Position numbers and translations under genes: made by a program. The notes beneath the pieces are model-generated. The model was not told where the DNA came from, ran no database searches, and saw only the letters and a program-made list of their open reading frames with translations. Positions 38,843-48,105 of a DNA stretch of 64,000 nucleotides are shown piece after piece. Within the stretch, counting starts at the first letter, position 1; each line of letters begins with the position of its first letter. The DNA is from Pseudomonas viridiflava (GTDB taxonomy: Bacteria > Pseudomonadota > Gammaproteobacteria > Pseudomonadales > Pseudomonadaceae), in NCBI GenBank assembly GCA_900596015.1, contig UVIF01000023.1:682001-746000 (forward strand), given 5' to 3'.

Positions 38843-40035
38843 AGGAAGGCGCGGCGCAGGCGTTCGAGGCCTTCGTCGATGTCGGCAAGCCCCGGTGCGG
38901 CGAACGACAGGCGAAGACTGCTCGGGTCAGGGTCGTGTGCATAGAACGCGCTGCCCGGCACGAACAGCACCTTGTGCTCGATCGCGCGGGGCAACAGCGC
39001 CTTGGCGTCCAGCCCGTGACGGCAGCGGCCCCAGACGAACATCCCCCCTGCAGGTGCGCTGACCTCCACGTATTCCGTCAGCGGCTGCAGCCCTGCCAGC
39101 ATCCGCTCGCATTTTTGCCGGTAGCCCTCGGCCAGGCCCGGCAAAGCCCGCTCCAAAGCCCCTGCCGCAAGGTAATTGGCCGCGATGCGCTGCGCCCACG
39201 GTGAGGTGCACAGGTCGACAGTCTGCTTGGCCACCAGGCAGCGCTGGCGGATGGCCGCAGGTGCCACCATCCAACCCACCCGCAGCCCTGGTGCCAGCAC
39301 CTTGGACAGACTGGACAGGTGGATCACCCTGCCCTCCGCGCCCTCGACCTGCCGACTCAGCGCCAGCAACGACGGCACGTCCTCACCGGCGAAACGCAAC
39401 GCACCGTAGGGATCATCTTCGACCAGCAGAAAATCGTGCGCGACCGCCAGCTTCAGCAGCGCCATGCGCCGCGCCAAAGGCAGGCAAGCGCCGGTAGGGT
39501 TGGCGAAGGTCGGGACGCAATAGAGCATGGCCACATCGCCAGGCGTACGCCGGGCCAGCTGTTGCGCCAACGCGTCGGTGTCCAGGCCGTCGGCATCGGT
39601 CGCCGCACTGAGCACCTGCGCCCCGGCCAGGCGCAACGCCTGCAGCGCTGCAGGATAGGTCGGGCATTCCACCAGCACCGTGGCGCCGGGTGCCAGCAAC
39701 ACTTTGAGCAACAAGTCGAAGCCTTGCTGCGAGCCGGTTGTCACCACCATGTCCTCGGCCTTGACCACCGCACCGCGCCGCGCCATCAGCTCCACCAGTT
39801 GTTCGAGCAGGGCCGGCAAGCCTTCGGTGGCGGCGTATTGCAGGCAGTCCAGCGGTGTCTCGCGCATTGCCTGGTCTGCCGCATCACGCAGGCCGGGCTC
39901 GTCGAAGAGCGCCGAGGCCGGGTAGCCACCGGCGAAGGAAATCATGCCCGGCAGTGACAGGTACTTGAACAGCTCGCGTATGGCCGAGCCCGTAGGGTTT
40001 TCGAAGGCTGGGGTGAAACGGTAGTCCAGGGCCAT
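38839..40035 (-). CDS. PLP-dependent class I/II aminotransferase
   Basis: This 398-residue fold-type I aminotransferase lacks the N-terminal GntR domain of MocR regulators but resembles their catalytic part and the 2-aminoadipate/aromatic aminotransferase group. Seen: ISFAGGYPASALFD, TTGSQQGFDLL, CVPTFANPTG, VEDDPYGALRF, and the PLP lysine in SSLSKVLAPGLRVGW. The start at 40035 (MALDYRFTPAFENPTG) is typical; the frame is open to 40179. The substrate is unknown, though a pseudomonad near urate genes could use it in nitrogen salvage. Its stop codon lies within a REP arm. Confidence 0.88.
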   Translation of the reverse strand: MALDYRFTPAFENPTGSAIRELFKYLSLPGMISFAGGYPASALFDEPGLRDAADQAMRETPLDCLQYAATEGLPALLEQLVELMARRGAVVKAEDMVVTTGSQQGFDLLLKVLLAPGATVLVECPTYPAALQALRLAGAQVLSAATDADGLDTDALAQQLARRTPGDVAMLYCVPTFANPTGACLPLARRMALLKLAVAHDFLLVEDDPYGALRFAGEDVPSLLALSRQVEGAEGRVIHLSSLSKVLAPGLRVGWMVAPAAIRQRCLVAKQTVDLCTSPWAQRIAANYLAAGALERALPGLAEGYRQKCERMLAGLQPLTEYVEVSAPAGGMFVWGRCRHGLDAKALLPRAIEHKVLFVPGSAFYAHDPDPSSLRLSFAAPGLADIDEGLERLRRAFL

Positions 40036-40317
40036 GACAGTGCTCGACGACGGAGGTGCCGAAAGTATCGAGGCGGGCGAATGCCCGTCGCAAGCGAGGA
40101 TAATTCCAGATGTCATGCCATTTGGTGCTGACAGCGACCGCCCGAGAAAAATAACGGGCGTCCCCGCTCTGACGCGCACGGCTATCGCCAGACGGAACGC
40201 ACACCTCTATCATGACTCAGATACTCATGGCACCGCGCCACTGGACTAGACAGGTCGTGTCGAATCTGGGGAAATGCGCGCCCTCGTCCGCAGGCCTTTA
40301 CCCATGCCGATTGTCGA

Positions 40318-40929
40318 ATGAATATGTCTTCGCGCCGCATCATCTGTGAACATTGTGATTCGCTGTTCGAATCGGTGACGTTGGCCCATGGTCAAAAAGC
40401 CGAATGCACCCGCTGCGGCGCGGTGCTCGAGCGCGGCCATCGCCTGAGCATCCAGGCGTTGTTCGCACTCGCGCTGACCGCAGCCATGCTGTTCCTGCTG
40501 GCCAATGCCTTTCCAGTGATCAGCATCAGCATGGAGGGCCTGAGCAACCAGGCCACTCTGCTCGCTTCGGTCGAGGCGCTGGCACAGGGACGCATCACGC
40601 CCATGGCCGCGGTCACCGGGCTGACCATCATTCTTGCACCGCTGTTGCAGATCTGCCTGTTGTGCTGGCTGCTCGGGTTCGCCACGGCAGGGCGTGCCGC
40701 GCCGGGTTTTCGCACCTGCATGCGCGCCTTGGAACACCTGCGCCCATGGAGCATGCTCGAAGTCTGCCTGCTGGGCATTCTGGTCGCCATCATCAAACTG
40801 GCGGGCATGCTCGATGTGCATCCCGGCGTCGGTCTATGGGCGCTGGCCATGGTCACCGTGCTGCTGATCCTGATCTCGGGCAAGGGCATCCGCCGACTCT
40901 GGGATGACCTGGATGGACAGCTGCGATGA
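40318..40929 (+). CDS. pqiA: PqiA-like membrane protein, first half
   Basis: This 203-residue protein equals one half of E. coli PqiA. It starts with a CxxC...CxxC zinc-ribbon-like motif (CEHCDS, later CTRC), then four likely membrane helices with FALALTAAMLFLLANAFPVISI, the PqiA signature. The next gene supplies the second half; the two overlap by ATGA. PqiABC-type systems form an envelope-spanning lipid transport complex with MCE-domain PqiB. Confidence 0.9.
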   Translation: MNMSSRRIICEHCDSLFESVTLAHGQKAECTRCGAVLERGHRLSIQALFALALTAAMLFLLANAFPVISISMEGLSNQATLLASVEALAQGRITPMAAVTGLTIILAPLLQICLLCWLLGFATAGRAAPGFRTCMRALEHLRPWSMLEVCLLGILVAIIKLAGMLDVHPGVGLWALAMVTVLLILISGKGIRRLWDDLDGQLR

Positions 40930-41540
40930 GCGAGCCGGTCTACGCCCGACAACTGGGCCTGGTGCTGTGCCATACCTGCGGGCATGTCTGCCAGGCAGGC
41001 GAACATCATTGCCCACGTTGCCATTCCACAGTTCACGCGCGCAAGCCCCACAGCATTGCCCGCACCTGGGCGCTGCTGATCGCGGCGTTGATCCTCTACA
41101 TCCCCGCCAACCTGCTGCCGGTGATGCGCACCAACATGTTCGGCAATGCCAGCGAAAACACCATCATGAGTGGCGTCATCGAGTTCTGGCACGGCGGCTC
41201 GTGGGACATCGCCGTGCTGATCTTCTTCGCCAGCGTGGTCGTACCCTGCATGAAGTTCCTGATCCTGGGCACGCTGCTGATAACCTGTCAGCGCAAAAGC
41301 CACTGGGCCATGCGCGAGCGGGCCCGGCTGTATCGCTTCATCGAGTTGATCGGCTATTGGTCGATGCTCGACGTGCTGGTGGTGGCGCTGGTGGCCGCAC
41401 TGGTGCAGTTCCGTTCGCTGAGTTCCATCGACCCGTTGCTGGGTATCGTGTTTTTCGGTCTGGTGGTGGTACTCACCATGCTTGCCGCCATGAGTTTCGA
41501 TCCCCGGCTCATCTGGGATGTAGAGGTTGAAGATGTCTGA
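40926..41540 (+). CDS. pqiA: PqiA-like membrane protein, second half
   Basis: The protein has 204 residues and repeats the layout of the preceding gene: CHTCGHVCQAGEHHCPRC at the start, then ALLIAALILYIPANLLPVM and further helices with a VVALVAALVQF-like end. E. coli has both halves in one ~417-residue protein, here split into two overlapping genes. Its stop overlaps pqiB (ATG at 41533). The two halves probably act together in the inner membrane. Confidence 0.9.
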   Translation: MSEPVYARQLGLVLCHTCGHVCQAGEHHCPRCHSTVHARKPHSIARTWALLIAALILYIPANLLPVMRTNMFGNASENTIMSGVIEFWHGGSWDIAVLIFFASVVVPCMKFLILGTLLITCQRKSHWAMRERARLYRFIELIGYWSMLDVLVVALVAALVQFRSLSSIDPLLGIVFFGLVVVLTMLAAMSFDPRLIWDVEVEDV

Positions 41541-43215
41541 TCGTCCAGGTTCCACTCCCGCGTCCCCTGCCGCTGCGCCGGCGGTCAAGACGCGTCGTTT
41601 CAATGTCTCGCTGGTGTGGATCGTGCCGATCATCGCCGCCGTGGTGGGCGCCTCGATGCTCATCAGCAACGGCCTCAATGCCGGGCCGCAGATCGAGATC
41701 AGCTTCCAGACCGCCATGGGCCTGGAAGCCAACAAGACCCAGGTGAAATACAAGAACGTAGTGATCGGCCAGGTGACTTCCATCGCGCTCAGCGACGATC
41801 GCAGCCATGTGGTGGCCAAGGTTGACCTGAACAAGTCCGCCGAAGGCTTCACCGCCGAAGACTCGGTGTTCTGGGTGGTGCGCCCGCGCATCGGCGCCAA
41901 TGGCATTTCCGGCGTCGACACCCTGCTCTCCGGTGCCTTCATCGGCGCCGACGCGGGCAGCGCCGAAGAGCGCAAGAAACAGTTCGTCGGCAAGGAAACA
42001 CCGCCGCCGATCACCTATGGCGAGCAAGGCAAGCGCTTTACCCTGCACACCGAAGACCTGGGTTCGCTGGACATCGGCTCGCCGGTCTACTATCGCCGCA
42101 TCGAGGTCGGCCAGGTGGTGTCGTACCAACTGGCCGAGGACGGCAAGGGTGTCGACGTGGAGATCTTCGTGCATGCGCCCAACGACAAGTTCGTCACCAC
42201 CGACACGCGCTTCTGGAACGCCAGTGGCATCGACCTGACCGTGGGTGCCAGCGGCCTGAAGGTGAACACCGAATCGCTGTCGACCATCCTTGCCGGCGGT
42301 GTCGCTTTCGTCGAGCCCAAGTACAGCCCCAATGCGACACCGGCTACCGAACGCTCGCGCTTCGACCTGTTCGGTGATCAGGAAACCGCACTGGCGCCGC
42401 CCGACGGTGATCCACGTTACATCAGTATGAACTTCAATCAGTCGCTGCGCGGGCTCACGGTCAATGCGCCAGTAGAATTCATGGGCGTCAATATCGGCCG
42501 CGTAGTGTCGGTCAACCTGGACTATGACGCCAAGACCAAGAGCTTTCCCAGCGTGGTCGGCGCCGTGATCTATCCGGACCGGTTGGGCAAGGCGCACGAG
42601 AAGCTGCTCAAGCAGATGGGCACCGAGGACGACGAACGTTCGGCTCAGCTGATGTCCGCCTTCGTCAAGCAAGGCCTGCGCGCTCAGGCTCGCAGTGCCA
42701 ACCTGATCACCGGCCAGTTGTACATCTCGCTGAGCTTCATACCCAACGCCACCCCAGTGGCCTTCGACATGGCCGCCCGGCCGCTGCGCATTCCCACGGT
42801 GCCCGGCAGCCTGGACAAGGTCCAGGAACAACTGCAGGGGGTGGTCGACAAGATCAGCAAGCTGCCGCTCGACGAGATCGCCAACAACCTCAATGGCAGC
42901 CTGAGCGAGATGCAGAAGACCTTGCGCCAGGTCAATGGCGAGGTGCTGCCGCAGATGCGTGGCACCCTGCAACAGACCCAAAAGACGCTCGCCGCCGCCA
43001 ATTCGACGTTCGCCGACGACTCGCCCGAGCGCCAGCAGCTGAGCCAGGCCATGGATGAAGTTCAGCGCACCGCGCGTTCGGTGCGCGTACTGACCGACTT
43101 CCTCAGCCGCAACCCGGAAGCGCTGATCCGTGGCCGCACCAAGCAGGGCGAGCCGGACGCCTTCCGCAGCCCGGGCAATACTTCACGTGAAATCCAACCG
43201 GAAGCTCAACCATGA
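41533..43215 (+). CDS. pqiB: MCE-domain protein PqiB
   Basis: This is a 560-residue protein. It has an N-terminal membrane anchor (FNVSLVWIVPIIAAVVGASML), then three MCE domains (starting at VKYKNVVIGQVTSIAL, the LGSLDIGSPVYYRRIEVGQV repeat, and LRGLTVNAPVEFMGVNIGRV), and a long C-terminal coiled-coil needle (~residue 430 onwards) rich in Gln and Leu. MCE hexamers form a tube between inner and outer membranes. The ATG overlaps the preceding stop; the following pqiC starts inside its stop. Confidence 0.94.
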   Translation: MSDRPGSTPASPAAAPAVKTRRFNVSLVWIVPIIAAVVGASMLISNGLNAGPQIEISFQTAMGLEANKTQVKYKNVVIGQVTSIALSDDRSHVVAKVDLNKSAEGFTAEDSVFWVVRPRIGANGISGVDTLLSGAFIGADAGSAEERKKQFVGKETPPPITYGEQGKRFTLHTEDLGSLDIGSPVYYRRIEVGQVVSYQLAEDGKGVDVEIFVHAPNDKFVTTDTRFWNASGIDLTVGASGLKVNTESLSTILAGGVAFVEPKYSPNATPATERSRFDLFGDQETALAPPDGDPRYISMNFNQSLRGLTVNAPVEFMGVNIGRVVSVNLDYDAKTKSFPSVVGAVIYPDRLGKAHEKLLKQMGTEDDERSAQLMSAFVKQGLRAQARSANLITGQLYISLSFIPNATPVAFDMAARPLRIPTVPGSLDKVQEQLQGVVDKISKLPLDEIANNLNGSLSEMQKTLRQVNGEVLPQMRGTLQQTQKTLAAANSTFADDSPERQQLSQAMDEVQRTARSVRVLTDFLSRNPEALIRGRTKQGEPDAFRSPGNTSREIQPEAQP

Positions 43216-43814
43216 TCAAACGCACCCTGATGCTGGCTGCAAGCATAGGCCTGAGTGCCTGCAGCTCGCCGGTCACCCACTACTACACGCTGCAGGATAC
43301 CGCGCCGAGCGCCCCGGCCCGGCTGGCCGCGCCGTCGTTTCAGTTCGAGATGCTGGGAGTGCGGATGCCGGTCCAGGTCGATCAGCCACAGCTGGTAGTG
43401 CGGCAGAACCAGGGCAACCTGGCGATTCTGGAAAACGATCGCTGGAGCGCGCCGTTGGCCGACGAGTTTCACGATGCCCTGACCGATCGCCTCGAACGCC
43501 AGCTGGGCACGCGAGACCTGGCCGGGTTACCCAAAGACCCGCAGCGCCCAGTGCTGTCGTTGCAGACCGACGTGCGGCGCTTCGACTCGCTACCGGGGCA
43601 ATATGCGCTGGTCGACGTGGTGTGGAGCCTGGGCTTGCGCGGGGGTGCGCAGCCGCGCCGTACATTGACCTGTGCGAGTCAGATCCGCGAAACGGCGGGG
43701 GTGGAGTTGAGCAGCCTGGTGGTGGCACACCAGCGAGTGATCGATCAATTGGCGAAACAGATCGCGACGACCGCTCGCCAATGGGCGCAGGGAAGCGGCG
43801 CTTGTCCTAGCTGA
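43212..43814 (+). CDS. pqiC: PqiC-like outer-membrane lipoprotein
   Basis: This 200-residue lipoprotein has the lipobox LSAC (Cys17) and HYYTLQDTAPS, matching the ABC-type/PqiC (YmbA) family. It caps the PqiB tube at the outer membrane in E. coli. The ATG overlaps the pqiB stop. Its 3' end overlaps the convergent response-regulator gene by 8 bases. Confidence 0.9.
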   Translation: MIKRTLMLAASIGLSACSSPVTHYYTLQDTAPSAPARLAAPSFQFEMLGVRMPVQVDQPQLVVRQNQGNLAILENDRWSAPLADEFHDALTDRLERQLGTRDLAGLPKDPQRPVLSLQTDVRRFDSLPGQYALVDVVWSLGLRGGAQPRRTLTCASQIRETAGVELSSLVVAHQRVIDQLAKQIATTARQWAQGSGACPS

Positions 43815-44223
43815 CAGCGCGTGGCACGGTGGCCAGGGCCTTCTCGACGCCGTCGAGCAACTGGCCCAAGGTCCACGGCTTGCGAACGAAACTGACCGGA
43901 ATGGTAACGCCGGAGCTTTCCGGAGTTTCGTGCCCCGACATGATCATGATCGGAATCTCGGGCCAGGTCTGCGCCGAATAGTTGGCCAGGCCTGCACCGT
44001 TCATGCTGCCTGGCATCAAGATGTCCGTCAGCAACAAACCGACTTCGTTGGAATGCTGGTTCAGAAACGCGAGCGCATGGTCCGCAGATTCGACACCCTC
44101 GGCCTTCCAACCCTCGTCGGTCAGGAGCTCGCAGACGAATTCGCGAATCACCGCTTCGTCTTCCACCACCAGAACCAGGTTCGCTCCCTTGGAGGCACCG
44201 TCGATGCGCGGCGAATCAGTCAT
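43807..44223 (-). CDS. Single-domain response regulator
   Basis: The protein has 138 residues, made up almost wholly of one receiver domain. VLVVEDEAVIREFV carries the acidic pocket, TDILMPG the phospho-acceptor Asp, and SFVRKPW the conserved Lys-Pro. There is no output domain, so it works like CheY or as a phosphorelay intermediate. The ATG at 44223 follows AAGGA; the open frame extends to 44289 without support. No kinase gene is adjacent. Confidence 0.88.
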   Translation of the reverse strand: MTDSPRIDGASKGANLVLVVEDEAVIREFVCELLTDEGWKAEGVESADHALAFLNQHSNEVGLLLTDILMPGSMNGAGLANYSAQTWPEIPIMIMSGHETPESSGVTIPVSFVRKPWTLGQLLDGVEKALATVPRAVS

Positions 44224-44386
44224 TGCCAAATCCTTCTGTGTACTTGAATTGATTGAGGAAAGTAACCGCCGCGATGGCGACTCCCACACTCAGGTTAGGA
44301 GAGCGGAAAAGCTTGCGAATTCCATTTGTCGAGGTTGCGCCGACGAACGGTAATCAGCGCCCCTGAGATGGCGGCCGCAGCGGCGA

Positions 44387-46180
44387 TCAACACAGCGCCG
44401 CAAGTGCAACCCCGCTGCCGTCGCGGGCGAGCCGAGCCGCACATTCGAGGCTCTCTGCGGTTGCGCCATAGATGATGTAGAGCACGTCGCCCTGCGCCAC
44501 TTGTGTGCCCTTGTTTACCGTCAGGTCGATGCCGGCGCCCTTGTCCCGGGGTGCTCCGGCCCAGCGGGCAATTTCCGCCAGACGCCAGCCGTCGAGCTGC
44601 ACGACGTGGCCGTCGCAGGGCGCACGCACCGCGCACGTCAACGCGCTGGGCATGACCGGCGCCCTGCGGCCCTGAGCGTCGATCATGCGCTCGAACGCAG
44701 CGAGGGCGCAGCCATCGTCCAACAATTGCTCGGCGCGTCGTCGACCCGCTTCGACGCTGCCGACCTGCGGGTCCCAGGCCAGAATGCGTGCGGCGAACAA
44801 CAGGGCTTTTTCGCGCAGGTCGGCGGGTGCCTGCAGCGAGCCTTCGAGCACCCAGCGTACATCGCGTACTTCAAGCGCCGGCCCGATACCGCGCCCGACC
44901 GGCCGCGATCCATCGGTGACGAGCGCCACCACCGTCAGGCCCAGTAGCGCACCGACCTGCTCGAACAGCTCGCCCAGGGCTTGCGCCTGCTCGCGGGTCG
45001 CAAGCTTGGTACGCGGGCCGAACGGCAGGTCGACGATGACATGGGTCGAGCCGGCGGTCAGTTTCTTGGACAGAATGGAGGCTACGGCCCAGCGTGTGGA
45101 GTCGATGCGCAGCGGGCGCGTGATGGTGTTCATCACCTCGTCGAGATGTGAATGGTTGAGGCGACCGTTCCAGGCAATGCAGGCGCCGGTTGCGGCCACG
45201 CAGCGGCGTACCTGCTCCGCGGTCAGTTCAACCTCGGCCAGGACTTCCATGGCGTCGGCCGTGCCGGCCGCCGAGGTGATCGCTCGCGACGAGGTCTTGG
45301 GCATGGCCAGCCCATGCGCCGCGACGATCGGCACCACGATCAGGGTGATTCGGCTACCGGGGACGCCACCCATCGAGTGCTTGTCGACCACCATGGGGCG
45401 GTCCCAGCGCATGATGGGCGAAAACCGCGTGCGCACCTTGGCCAATGCCACCACTTCGGCATCCGACAGGTGCTGGCTGGCGCTGATCAGGAAGGCGCTT
45501 ATTTCGCTGTCTGCATAGCAACCCTCGATGATGTCGCGCAACAACCACTCGTACTGTGTCTCGTCCAACGCGTGACCCTGGAGTTTGCGTGCCAACAACG
45601 GCTGGCTCGTCGGCGGGCGGGCATGACGGCGAGCAATGGCCTGAACGGCATTGACGAAACGATCGATGCCTTCGGCCAGCGTGCCGTCGTTGTCGACGCG
45701 CTGGGTCTGGATGTCCGTGGGTAGCGCGTCCACCTGTCGCAGCACCCGCGCACTGGCCTGCTCGGCGTTTTCCCGCCCGCGTCCCAGGATGCGCGCGGCA
45801 AGCACCTCTGGCGCGGCAGTGACCTCGATCACCACCAGATGCGGGACACGTGCGGCGGCCTCGCGGATCATCCGGCGCGAACCATTGGCGATGACGTGGC
45901 CACCCGCCTCCAATACCTGCAGCAGATCGGCGGACAGACCGTAGCTCAAGCCGTGGGCATGCCAACTGAGCAGGAACTCGCCCGCTGCGGCGCTGGCCTG
46001 GAACTGCTCGGCAGTCACGCCTGTGTGGTCTTCGCCAGGCGCGCCGTTTGGGCGAGTGATGGTGCGCCGGGCGAACAGATACCGACCGGTGCTGCCCAGA
46101 CGGGCACGGGCGCCTTCGATGAGCGAATCCTTTCCAGCTCCGCTCGGGCCGACTACGAAGAAAAAAATGCCCTGCGCCAT
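44387..46180 (-). CDS. PhnN ribose 1,5-bisphosphokinase fused to an AMP phosphorylase/DeoA-like domain
   Basis: The protein has 597 residues. Residues 1-~185 match PhnN: Walker A GPSGAGKDSLI, ARRTITRPNGAPGEDHTGV, then YGLSADLL. PhnN phosphorylates ribose 1,5-bisphosphate to PRPP. Residues ~195-597 match the thymidine/AMP phosphorylase family: VDKHSMGGVPGSRITLIVVP (~263) and SSRAITSAAGTADAMEV (~293), which is closer to archaeal AMP phosphorylase than to E. coli DeoA. AMP phosphorylase releases ribose 1,5-bisphosphate from nucleoside monophosphates. One chain could therefore pass that product straight to PRPP. GGAG lies before the ATG at 46180. No C-P lyase genes adjoin. Confidence 0.85.
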   Translation of the reverse strand: MAQGIFFFVVGPSGAGKDSLIEGARARLGSTGRYLFARRTITRPNGAPGEDHTGVTAEQFQASAAAGEFLLSWHAHGLSYGLSADLLQVLEAGGHVIANGSRRMIREAAARVPHLVVIEVTAAPEVLAARILGRGRENAEQASARVLRQVDALPTDIQTQRVDNDGTLAEGIDRFVNAVQAIARRHARPPTSQPLLARKLQGHALDETQYEWLLRDIIEGCYADSEISAFLISASQHLSDAEVVALAKVRTRFSPIMRWDRPMVVDKHSMGGVPGSRITLIVVPIVAAHGLAMPKTSSRAITSAAGTADAMEVLAEVELTAEQVRRCVAATGACIAWNGRLNHSHLDEVMNTITRPLRIDSTRWAVASILSKKLTAGSTHVIVDLPFGPRTKLATREQAQALGELFEQVGALLGLTVVALVTDGSRPVGRGIGPALEVRDVRWVLEGSLQAPADLREKALLFAARILAWDPQVGSVEAGRRRAEQLLDDGCALAAFERMIDAQGRRAPVMPSALTCAVRAPCDGHVVQLDGWRLAEIARWAGAPRDKGAGIDLTVNKGTQVAQGDVLYIIYGATAESLECAARLARDGSGVALAALC

Positions 46181-46389
46181 GAAGATGCTCCGCCTTGCCC
46201 GGACCGATGCCGCCCGGCGCCTGGCCGGATCGAGCGTGTGGATGAAAGCGACGCGGCGCGAACCCGCTCGCCGACGCCGGCAGTCTACCGCACTCCGGGC
46301 TTCCTGATTTATTTGCACCCAACCCTGGCACCCCTGCTGCATGCAGCGAGCACAGCGTTTATCATCGCCACGCACTGAGCGGTGCGGCA

Positions 46390-46623
46390 TTCGCGGCCAC
46401 GGACTGCTCCTACGAGGGTCCCGGCTCATCCGTAGGAGCGGTCATCGGCCGCGAAACAGGCGCTGTGTTGTATCAGGCAGACCGCGGTGCGGCATTCGCG
46501 GCCACAGACCGCTCCCACAAGGGGCCGCGTTCATCCGTGGGAGCGGTCATCGGCCGCGAAACAGGCGCTGCGGTGTATCAGGCAGACCGCGGCGCGGCGT
46601 TCGCGGCCACGGACCGCTCCTAC
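46390..46623. repeat. Tandem array of REP palindromes, 105-bp period
   Basis: Forward units (TTCGCGGCCACGGAC...) start at 46390, 46495 and 46600, exactly 105 bases apart. Reverse units (ending CATCGGCCGCGAA) lie at 46432-46455 and 46537-46560, so each repeat holds a REP pair (REPIN). The array has two full copies and a half, differs by only a few substitutions, and ends 53 bases before the MFS start codon. The same family occurs at 29872-30003. Confidence 0.9.
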
Positions 46624-46675
46624 GAGGTTCGTGGCGGATCATCCACCCCTCTTCCAATGCTTCAGGAGTTCTTGC

Positions 46676-47971
46676 ATGTCATCCATCTGCGGCCTGCCCG
46701 AGCACGCAAGCGCCGAAACGTATCGCAAGATCGTCTGGCGGTTGATCCCGTTCCTGTGCTTCTGCTACCTGGCCTCGTACCTCGACCGCATCAACGTGGG
46801 CTTCGCCAAACTGCAGATGCTCGACACCCTGCACATGAGCGAAACCGCCTACGGCCTGGGCGCAGGTTTGTTCTTCGTCGGGTACATCCTGTTCGAGGTA
46901 CCGAGCAACCTGGTGCTGCAGAAGGTCGGCGCGCGCCTGTGGATCGCACGCATCATGATCAGTTGGGGCGTGCTCTCCGGGCTGACCATGTTCGTCACCA
47001 GCCAATGGCACTTCTACCTCCTGCGGTTTCTGCTCGGCGCCGCCGAGGCCGGGTTTCTGCCGGGCGTGCTGTTCTACCTGAGCCAATGGTTTCCGTCGTA
47101 CCGACGCAGCCGCATCATCGCCCTGTTCATGATCGGCCTGCCGCTGTCGAGCCTGATCGGCGGCCCTCTCTCGGGTTGGATCATGGGCAGCTTCGACGGT
47201 GTCGGCGGCCTGCACAACTGGCAGTGGCTGTTCCTCCTCGAAGCCATTCCCACCGTTGTACTGGGCGTGCTCTGCCTGGCCATTCTGCCCAATGGCATTG
47301 GCGATGCGAAATGGTTGAGCGAGCGCGAGAAACAGCAGTTGCAAGCGGTACTGGCCAAAGACGAGAGCGAAAACCGCGGCGGCCACTCGTTTCGTGCAGG
47401 CTTCTTCGACATCAAGGTGTGGATGCTGGGCGGTATCGACTTCTCGATTCTGCTGAGTGCCTACGCCATGGGGTTCTGGCTGCCCACTTTCATTCGCAAT
47501 GCCGGCGTCGCGAATGCCAGCGACATCGGCCTGCTGGTGGCCATTCCCAGCCTGGCCGGATTGATCGGCATGCTGGCCATTGGTGCCAGCTCGGACCGAT
47601 ACCGCGAGCGGCGCTGGCACATCATGGTGCCTTTCATCGTCGGCGCCGCAGCGATGTTTCTCAGCACCTTCTTCACCCAGAACGTGGCGATCACCGTCCT
47701 GCTGTTCTCGGTGGCTTCGCTGGCCATCATCGGCGCGGTGCCGGTGTTCTTCAGCCTGCCCGCCACCTTTCTCAAGGGCACGGCGGCAGCCACCGGTTTT
47801 GCCCTGGCCTGTTCGCTGGCCAACATTGCCGGCCTGGTCAGCAACTCCCTGATGGGCGTGGTGATGGACCGTTTCCACAGCCCGCAGATCGCCCTGTGGA
47901 TCTTCGCGGCCTGCCTGCTGCTCAGTTGCCTGCTGGTTCTGGCATTGCCGGCCAAGACGGTCAATCGCTGA
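46676..47971 (+). CDS. MFS transporter, anion:cation symporter-like
   Basis: This is a 431-residue protein with 12 predicted helices, resembling the phthalate/glucarate permease-type (ACS) branch of the major facilitator family. Seen: RLIPFLCFCYLASYLDRINVGFAKL, an MFS signature, and VGYILFEVPSNLVLQKVGAR between TM2 and TM3. AGGAG precedes the ATG. An upstream frame open to 46465 crosses the REP array and is not coding. It lies just before an SsuABC-like operon, suggesting organic acid or sulfonate uptake, but the substrate is unproven. Confidence 0.88.
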   Translation: MSSICGLPEHASAETYRKIVWRLIPFLCFCYLASYLDRINVGFAKLQMLDTLHMSETAYGLGAGLFFVGYILFEVPSNLVLQKVGARLWIARIMISWGVLSGLTMFVTSQWHFYLLRFLLGAAEAGFLPGVLFYLSQWFPSYRRSRIIALFMIGLPLSSLIGGPLSGWIMGSFDGVGGLHNWQWLFLLEAIPTVVLGVLCLAILPNGIGDAKWLSEREKQQLQAVLAKDESENRGGHSFRAGFFDIKVWMLGGIDFSILLSAYAMGFWLPTFIRNAGVANASDIGLLVAIPSLAGLIGMLAIGASSDRYRERRWHIMVPFIVGAAAMFLSTFFTQNVAITVLLFSVASLAIIGAVPVFFSLPATFLKGTAAATGFALACSLANIAGLVSNSLMGVVMDRFHSPQIALWIFAACLLLSCLLVLALPAKTVNR

Positions 47972-48105
47972 GGATGGGTGACCCGCAAGCAACTGATCGG
48001 CAGTCTAAGCTAAGACCCAAAGGGTATTTACAGTTGGTTTTTTAGATCATTTAGGATTGGGGTCCGGCGTGCCAGCCGGCTCTCCCCTGCCACGGAATGA
48101 TCACC

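Noticed and set aside
46181..46429. N-terminal extension of the PhnN fusion gene
   Set aside because: The extension is Arg/Cys-rich with no similarity to PhnN, and the ATG at 46180 has a good ribosome-binding site.
46465..46675. Upstream extensions of the MFS gene through the REP array
   Set aside because: These frames merely translate the palindromic repeats; the start at 46676 has AGGAG and the conserved protein beginning.
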